Below, piece after piece: positions 6,321 through 10,261 of a DNA stretch of 10,261 nucleotides; the stretch's first letter is position 1, and each line of letters opens with the position of its first letter. Source of the DNA: an uncultured Oscillospiraceae bacterium (GTDB lineage Bacteria > Bacillota > Clostridia > Oscillospirales > Oscillospiraceae); contig CAKTOJ010000060.1 of assembly GCA_934589665.1 (NCBI GenBank), positions 1 through 10,261 on the forward strand. Direction: 5' to 3'. A program made the translations under genes and the position numbers. The notes beneath the pieces are model-generated. The model saw only the letters and a list, made by a program, of their open reading frames with translations, was not told the origin of the DNA and searched no databases.

Positions 6321-7352
6321 TTACAGGTTGCCGGACTTGAGCGCGTCGGCGTACTTCATGGCGGTGTCATACATCTCGCCATAGATCTTCAGCGTATCGT
6401 CGGTATCGTAATAGCACGGAGACTGCGCATAGGTCTCGGCAATGTTGGCCGCGTAGTCCGTGTCGTTGAGAACCATGTCGCCGATCGTCTCGGAGACGAG
6501 GGAGATGATCTCGGGATCCACGCCCTTCGGGAACGCCACGGAATAGTACATCGACCAGCTCTCGGACACGCCGAGCTCCGTCAGGCAGGGATACTGCTCG
6601 GGGTCCATCTCGGGGTTGACTTCCTTGCTCAGATAGCCAAGGCAGAAGAACTCGCCGCTGTCAACGTATTCCTTCGCCGCGGCATAGGCGCAGGTCGCCA
6701 CGTCGACCTGACTGCCGAGGAGGGCGGCCAGACGCTCGGAGGCGCCGCCGAAGTCGACGAGCGCGCAGTTCGCACCGTAGTCCTTCATGATGAGCGCGCC
6801 GAGATGAGAGGTGCCGCCGACGTTGGCAGTCATGGTCAACTCGCCCGGATGATCCTTCGTGTAGGCCACGAGGCTCGCCAGATCGGTGATGCCGTAGGGG
6901 TTATCGGTGCGCATGTAGTAGGTGCCGCCGTCCTTATCCGCGGCGATGCAGCACATGTCAAAGTCCTGATAGCCGAAATCCACAAGGCCCGCCGCCTGAT
7001 TGCACACCAGCGCCGTGTGGGAGAAGAGCATCGTCAGGCCGTCGGGATCCGCGTCAAGCACCTGCTTAGCGCCCACGCTGCCGGTGTTGCCGGTGACGTT
7101 CTGCACGATGAAGTTGCCGCCGAGCTTATCGCTCAGGCACTGCGCAACCAGTCGGGCGTTATAGTCCGTGTCGCCGCCCGCGCCGAAGGGGCAGACAACC
7201 GTGACGGTCTTGCCCTTGTAAAAGTTATCGGCCGTCTCCTCCGTGCCGTTCGCGGCGTCGTCCGGCGTCTTCGTGTCGCCGTTCCCCGCGCCGCAGCCAA
7301 ACAAGCTGAGCGACAGTGCCAGTGCAAGAATCAGTACAAATAGCTTTTTCAT
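6321..7352 (-). CDS. tctC: TctC-family extracytoplasmic substrate-binding lipoprotein
   Basis: The 343-residue protein starts with a lipoprotein signal (MKKLFVLILALALSLSLFGC), with lipobox LFGC and lipidated C20. An acidic, low-complexity linker (about 21-43) follows, as expected for a membrane-tethered binding protein of a Gram-positive cell. The mature part shows the TctC/Bug-family hallmark VCPFGAGGDTDYNARLVA (53-70), then NVTGNTGSVGAKQVLDADPDG (85-105), the two-lobed fold that grips carboxylate ligands via the GAGG loop. It would capture the substrate and feed TctA/TctB. The ATG at 7352 has AAGGAGA 7 bases upstream. It lies between the dehydratase gene (59 bases away) and tctB (135 bases away). 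Most Bug proteins bind carboxylates; ligand cannot be read from sequence. Two or three hairpins after the stop probably favour its higher expression. Confidence 0.95.
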   Translation of the reverse strand: MKKLFVLILALALSLSLFGCGAGNGDTKTPDDAANGTEETADNFYKGKTVTVVCPFGAGGDTDYNARLVAQCLSDKLGGNFIVQNVTGNTGSVGAKQVLDADPDGLTMLFSHTALVCNQAAGLVDFGYQDFDMCCIAADKDGGTYYMRTDNPYGITDLASLVAYTKDHPGELTMTANVGGTSHLGALIMKDYGANCALVDFGGASERLAALLGSQVDVATCAYAAAKEYVDSGEFFCLGYLSKEVNPEMDPEQYPCLTELGVSESWSMYYSVAFPKGVDPEIISLVSETIGDMVLNDTDYAANIAETYAQSPCYYDTDDTLKIYGEMYDTAMKYADALKSGNL

Positions 7353-7383
7353 GTGTAAATCTCCTTCATTTTGATTTGTTTTT

Positions 7384-7410
7384 CTAAAATAGCATCGCTG
7401 CTAAAATAGC
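7384..7410 (-). repeat. Short direct repeat in the uxaA-tctC gap
   Basis: CTAAAATAGC occurs at 7384-7393 and 7401-7410 (plus strand), 17 bases apart. On the minus strand each copy reads GCTATTTTAG(C), itself a small dyad GCTA-TTT-TAGC in the copy next to the stop codon. The repeat occupies most of the 59-base gap. It may be a protein-binding site or chance AT-rich sequence. Confidence 0.4.
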
Positions 7411-7411
7411 C

Positions 7412-8911
7412 TCAGAGTGTCACGCCGTCGCGCAGAATAGCGATCTGGTAAAAGCCCGCGCGCTCGTTGCTGGTGCGGTATCTGCCCTCCGCCGCCGCGA
7501 TCACCATTTCCTTGAGCTCGCCGCGCAATGTGTCCACGTCCGCGCCCTCGAGCAGCCGTCCGGCATTGAAGTCCATCCAGCTGCGCTTGCGCTCGAAAAT
7601 ATCCGAATTCGTGGCAATCTTGAGCGTCGGCGCGGCATAGGCGACCGGCGTTCCGCGCCCCGTGATGAAGAGCACCAGCGTCGCGCCCGCGGCGATCTGC
7701 GCCGTTACGCCGATCAGGTCGCTGCCCGGCCCCCACACCAGCTGGAAGCCTCTCTCCACGGCACGGTGGCCGTAAGGGATCACATCCATCACCGCGCAGC
7801 TTCCGCCCTTCTGGATGCAGCCGAGCGCCTTGTCCTCAATAGAGCTGATGCCGCCCTTGCGGTTGCCAAAGGAGGGGTTGCCGCTCGCGCTCGCGCCGTA
7901 TTTCTCGATGTATTGCTTATAGCTTTCGATCAGCCCGACGACCTTCTCATAGGTCGCCTCGTCCTTCGCCCGGTTCATCAGGATATGCTCCGCGCCGAAC
8001 ATCTCCGGAACCTCCGTGATGTTCACCGCGCAGCCGTAGCGCCCCACCATCTCGTCCGTAAAGCTGCCCGCCAACCGGTTGCCCGTGATGCCAGAGAAGC
8101 CGTCGCTGCCGCCGCAGTTCTCAGCGATGTGCAGCTTCCCGAGCGGACAGGGCATTCTGCGGTCGGTATTGACCGCCTCATACAGCTCGCCGAGCAGCTC
8201 CATCGCCGTGCCGTACTCATCCGGCGTATCCTGCATGCGCAGCTTGCGAAAGCGTGTTTCATCAAACTGCTCGATGTAGGGCCGGATGGTATCGAACTGG
8301 TTGTTTTCGCAGCCCAGCTCCACAAAGAGCACGCCGCCGAAGTTCGCGTTCTGCATCAGTGAGGCGATCGTCCGCCGCGTGTAGATCAGATCCTGTCCCA
8401 TCTGGCCGCAGCCGCACTCGTGTGTGAGCGGCAGGAAGCCGTCAAAATGCTCCGTTTTCGGGAACCGTTCGGCCGCCAGCCGGGCAAAATCCGTCAGATG
8501 CGTGTTCGTGCAGAACGACCCGGAAATGAGGATGATGTAATTCCGCGTCCCCACATCTCCGTTTTTTCTCGCGTAGCCGAGAAAGGTCTCCTCCTCGCTG
8601 CCGGGGCGGATCGCCGGAACCGGCTGATACCGGTACTGATGGTGCTCATCGCCCTGTGAAATGAGGTTATGGTCATGGATCCAGCCGCCCGCGGGCAGCT
8701 CGCACGCCATCCGGCCGATCACATTGCCGTACTTGATGACCTCGTCCCCCGCATGCAGCGCGGTCAGCGCCATTTTGTGTCCTTTTGGGATGTCCTCCTG
8801 CGCGGTAAGGGTCATTTCCGCACATATTACGCTCTCGCCCTTTGCAATCGCCTCCAGCGCGACTGCGACGTTATCCTTCTCGTTGATCCGGTAAAGCCTG
8901 ATTTTCTCCAT
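7412..8911 (-). CDS. uxaA: UxaA-family (altronate/galactarate dehydratase-like) hydro-lyase
   Basis: The 499-residue protein matches full-length UxaA. It has an N-terminal SAF domain (about 1-90, IPKGHKMAL at 41-49 and GGWIHDHN at 75-82), then the catalytic region with THECGCGQ (163-170), ENCGGSDGFSGIT (264-276) and a C-terminal GRGTPVAYAAPTLKIATNSD (418-437). The family removes water from altronate, galactarate and similar acids to give 2-keto-3-deoxy acids, using Fe2+ or a related metal. I prefer the second ATG (8909-8911, MEKIRLYRI): the upstream AAGG (8921-8924) is 9 bases from it but only 3 from the first ATG at 8917. It is the first gene after the regulated promoter at 8934-8962. Symbol is by family only; the substrate may not be altronate. 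Confidence 0.9.
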   Translation of the reverse strand: MEKIRLYRINEKDNVAVALEAIAKGESVICAEMTLTAQEDIPKGHKMALTALHAGDEVIKYGNVIGRMACELPAGGWIHDHNLISQGDEHHQYRYQPVPAIRPGSEEETFLGYARKNGDVGTRNYIILISGSFCTNTHLTDFARLAAERFPKTEHFDGFLPLTHECGCGQMGQDLIYTRRTIASLMQNANFGGVLFVELGCENNQFDTIRPYIEQFDETRFRKLRMQDTPDEYGTAMELLGELYEAVNTDRRMPCPLGKLHIAENCGGSDGFSGITGNRLAGSFTDEMVGRYGCAVNITEVPEMFGAEHILMNRAKDEATYEKVVGLIESYKQYIEKYGASASGNPSFGNRKGGISSIEDKALGCIQKGGSCAVMDVIPYGHRAVERGFQLVWGPGSDLIGVTAQIAAGATLVLFITGRGTPVAYAAPTLKIATNSDIFERKRSWMDFNAGRLLEGADVDTLRGELKEMVIAAAEGRYRTSNERAGFYQIAILRDGVTL

Positions 8912-8933
8912 GTTCATTTTCCTTATATGTTAT

Positions 8934-8962
8934 TTCATATATCTTATAAGATATTTTGTAAA
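8934..8962 (-). promoter_or_regulatory. Operon promoter with embedded GntR operator
   Basis: On the minus strand TTTACA (8957-8962) and TATGAA (8934-8939) are 17 bases apart. The spacer holds the 16-base perfect palindrome ATATCTTATAAGATAT (8939-8954), whose ATCTTATAAGAT core recurs upstream of the regulator gene. A repressor bound here would block RNA polymerase. The site lies in the 62-base gap between the regulator stop and the dehydratase start. The -10 is weak (4 of 6), so exact placement is uncertain; the palindrome is certain. Confidence 0.68.
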
Positions 8963-8973
8963 AAAGAATCCGC

Positions 8974-9660
8974 TCAGGTCTCCTTGACGTAATTTTCGTA
9001 ATATTCGCAGGATTCGTTTGCGATCCGTTCCATGTGTGTGGTCAGCGCAGCGCGCGCCTTCGTCAGGTTTCCGGATTCGATCCCCTCCATAATGGCCTGA
9101 TGCTCGCGCACAGGGATCATCAGCCGCTCCCTGTTTCCTCCGGCCTTGCGCCGGCGGGCGATCGGCCCGCGCACCATGGACACACGGTCACGGATGCCGG
9201 AGAGCTCCTCAGCCAGCAGATCGTTTCCTGCCCGATGTACGATCGTATCGTGAAAAGCCGCGTTTGCCAGAATGATCTCTTCCTCGTCGAAGTTTTCATA
9301 GGCGAGTCCATAGCGCTCATGTGCACGGTGCATCTCCTCAATGTCTCGCGGGGTGAACTTGGAGAAGGCGTTCTCCAGTGCCCAGACCTCCAGACATTCC
9401 CGCACATCGAACAAATCGCGGACCGCCTTGCTGTCAAACGTCACGATCAGCGAGGATTTGTACGAGTCCCCAACGATCAAATGATCCCTGCGCAGCATGT
9501 TAATACATTCGCGCACCGGCGTCACGCTGCACTTGAAGTAGGCGGCGATCGCCGCTTCGTTGAGGTGGTCGCCCATTTTGTAGCCCGGCGTCTCCTGCAG
9601 AACGATTATTTTCTTCAGTTGTACATAAACCTGCTTGGCAATGGAATCCCGATTGATCAT
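8974..9660 (-). CDS. GntR-family transcriptional regulator, FCD (FadR-like) subfamily
   Basis: The 228-residue protein has an N-terminal winged helix-turn-helix (about 5-75: LNEAAIAAYFKCSVTPVRECINMLRRDHLI at 33-62 holds the recognition helix, where T47-P48-V49-R50 is the family signature). An all-helical FCD effector domain follows (about 80-220), with likely metal ligands N133/H137 (NAAFH), H187 (REHQ) and H209 (THMER). FCD regulators often bind carboxylic acids, fitting the transporter and dehydratases next door. The start at 9660 (MINRDSIAKQ) was chosen over an upstream ATG at 9735: AAAGAGG lies 7 bases before it, and the extra 25 residues are not family-like. Identical 12-base palindromes lie upstream (9748-9759) and at the operon promoter, so it probably controls both itself and the operon, most likely as a substrate-relieved repressor. 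Confidence 0.93.
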   Translation of the reverse strand: MINRDSIAKQVYVQLKKIIVLQETPGYKMGDHLNEAAIAAYFKCSVTPVRECINMLRRDHLIVGDSYKSSLIVTFDSKAVRDLFDVRECLEVWALENAFSKFTPRDIEEMHRAHERYGLAYENFDEEEIILANAAFHDTIVHRAGNDLLAEELSGIRDRVSMVRGPIARRRKAGGNRERLMIPVREHQAIMEGIESGNLTKARAALTTHMERIANESCEYYENYVKET

Positions 9661-9688
9661 AAATAAGCCTCTTTCTTTCGATGCTACG

Positions 9689-9718
9689 ACTATACCACGC
9701 TTTTCCTTTGCTTGTAAA
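9689..9718 (-). promoter_or_regulatory. Putative promoter of the GntR gene
   Basis: TTTACA (9713-9718) and TATAGT (9689-9694) on the minus strand are 18 bases apart, giving a start near 9682 and a leader of about 22 bases. The operator palindrome is about 30 bases upstream of the -35. An alternative promoter overlapping the operator itself (TTGTTT then GATATA) is possible but overlaps the terminator T-tract. Confidence 0.5.
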
Positions 9719-9747
9719 TACACATGTCCGTACAAAATATTTCTTAT

Positions 9748-9759
9748 ATCTTATAAGAT
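9748..9759 (-). promoter_or_regulatory. GntR operator copy 2, upstream of the regulator gene
   Basis: A perfect 12-base palindrome, ATCTTATAAGAT, is identical to the core at 8941-8952. A further half-like TCTTATA lies just beside it (9742-9748). Next to both copies, in opposite relative orientation, is the string TACAAAATAT or its complement (9731-9740; 8951-8960). The repeat in two intergenic gaps flanking the regulator gene marks it as the likely operator. Confidence 0.7.
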
Positions 9760-9763
9760 TTGA

Positions 9764-9800
9764 CGAAAAACAAATAAAGGGGGCGGCACCCGCCGCCCCC
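9764..9800 (-). terminator. Rho-independent terminator after the phage tail-like gene
   Basis: On the minus strand GGGGGCGGC and GCCGCCCCC (9792-9800 and 9779-9787) form a perfect 9-bp stem with a 4-base loop, followed by TTTATTTGTTTTT. It lies 8 bases after the stop of the right-edge gene and separates it from the GntR promoter. Confidence 0.93.
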
Positions 9801-9808
9801 GTCCTTCT

Positions 9809-10261
9809 TCACATTTCTCCCCACATCACCGTCAGCACTCCCCCGTGCAGGCTCTCCGCCCGGTCAAGCGCAAGCGCCGCGCAGGGCATTGCCGTCACCG
9901 TCAGGTGCGCGGGCTTCTGCCGCGCGATCGCGTCGCGGAGCGCCGCCATGCCGTCCGGCGCTGGCAGCCGGCCCTCTTTGACCGCCGCAAGCTCGGCGGC
10001 GTAAGCGGCGAAATCCTCCGCCACCTCGCCCCGGTCCGCCCCGCCGACCGACACCGCCAGCGCCGAGAGCCGCGAGCGCGTGAGCGTCTGCCCGCCCGCC
10101 ATGACCGCATGGATGCGCGCCCTGCGGCGCGCGCTCTCCTCCCCCGACCAGTCGGCAAGGCCGTAGTCGCGCTCCCAGCGCGAGAGCCCCGCCGCGTCCG
10201 CCTGACCGACGAGCAGCCGCGCATTGACCCGCTCCCCCGCTTCGCGCAGCAGCGCCTCGCC
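9809..10261 (-). CDS. Probable phage tail protein (YmfQ/XkdU, Mu Gp48-like), C-terminal fragment
   Basis: The frame is open from the right edge to the stop at 9809-9811 and gives 150 residues. An internal ATG at 10102 is unlikely to be the start because the frame and similarity continue above it. Residues 5-35 (LREAGERVNARLLVG...GLSRWERDYGL) and the following basic RRRARI...MAGGQTLT pattern resemble the core of the YmfQ/Mu Gp48 tail assembly family, where a Trp-Glu pair is followed by RRxxI and a Gly-x-T-x turn. Near the C-terminus QKPAHLTV (115-122) matches the KPAHL end typical of Bacillota XkdU-like proteins. Such proteins help form the baseplate or tail-tip end of contractile tails. Gene ends at a strong terminator with no tail-fibre or lysis gene beyond it. 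Very GC-rich, more than the operon. Family call is by eye. Confidence 0.58.
   Translation of the reverse strand, partial: GEALLREAGERVNARLLVGQADAAGLSRWERDYGLADWSGEESARRRARIHAVMAGGQTLTRSRLSALAVSVGGADRGEVAEDFAAYAAELAAVKEGRLPAPDGMAALRDAIARQKPAHLTVTAMPCAALALDRAESLHGGVLTVMWGEM

Noticed and set aside
5556..7343. 595-codon plus-strand open frame
   Set aside because: Antisense to tctB and tctC. The composition is that of a shadow frame, with no motif.
1..10261. CRISPR array, tRNA, rRNA or insertion sequence
   Set aside because: No regularly spaced repeats, no tRNA- or rRNA-like stretch, and no transposase or terminal inverted repeats were seen in the window.

Overview
The window looks like a chromosomal accessory region of a GC-rich Gram-positive anaerobe. 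The best guess is an Oscillospiraceae-type Clostridia (gut-associated Bacillota). The grounds are an S-layer-homology (SLH) protein with a Gram-positive signal peptide at the left edge, strong AGGAGG-type ribosome binding sites, Rho-independent terminators, and a Clostridia-like lipoprotein. This taxonomic call is an inference from style, not from a marker gene. Every convincing gene is on the minus strand, so transcription runs right to left. The long plus-strand open frames are antisense shadows.

Right to left: (1) 9809-10261 holds the C-terminal 150 residues of a probable phage tail protein (YmfQ/XkdU/Mu Gp48-like), closed by a strong terminator at 9764-9800. (2) 8974-9660 encodes a GntR/FCD-family regulator. 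The palindrome ATCTTATAAGAT lies upstream of it and again at 8941-8952, between the -35 and -10 of the next promoter. (3) 548-8911 is one apparent operon of eight genes: UxaA-family sugar-acid dehydratase, TctC lipoprotein, TctB and TctA (a tripartite tricarboxylate-type transporter), a MalY/PatB-type PLP enzyme, and two different enolase-superfamily (mandelate racemase type) proteins. It ends at a clear terminator (451-487). (4) 1-376 holds the promoter, a long structured leader and the first 52 codons of an SLH-domain protein that runs off the left edge.

Counted strictly, the operon has seven coding genes plus the separately promoted regulator. The functional reading is import of an unidentified carboxylated compound, probably a sugar acid or a derivative. 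TctABC would take it up, and up to three dehydratase/epimerase-type enzymes would process it (UxaA family plus two enolase-superfamily members). A PLP beta-lyase/aminotransferase suggests a nitrogen- or sulfur-bearing substrate or intermediate. No kinase or aldolase for a 2-keto-3-deoxy acid is present, so that step must be encoded elsewhere. Control is probably by the GntR protein at two identical operators. Structured RNA between tctC and tctB probably raises the binding protein relative to the membrane subunits.

The most interesting items are the enzyme combination itself, the second enolase-superfamily protein that lacks the usual His-Asp catalytic dyad, the paired operators, the cluster of hairpins between tctC and tctB, and the three-way-junction-like leader of the SLH gene.
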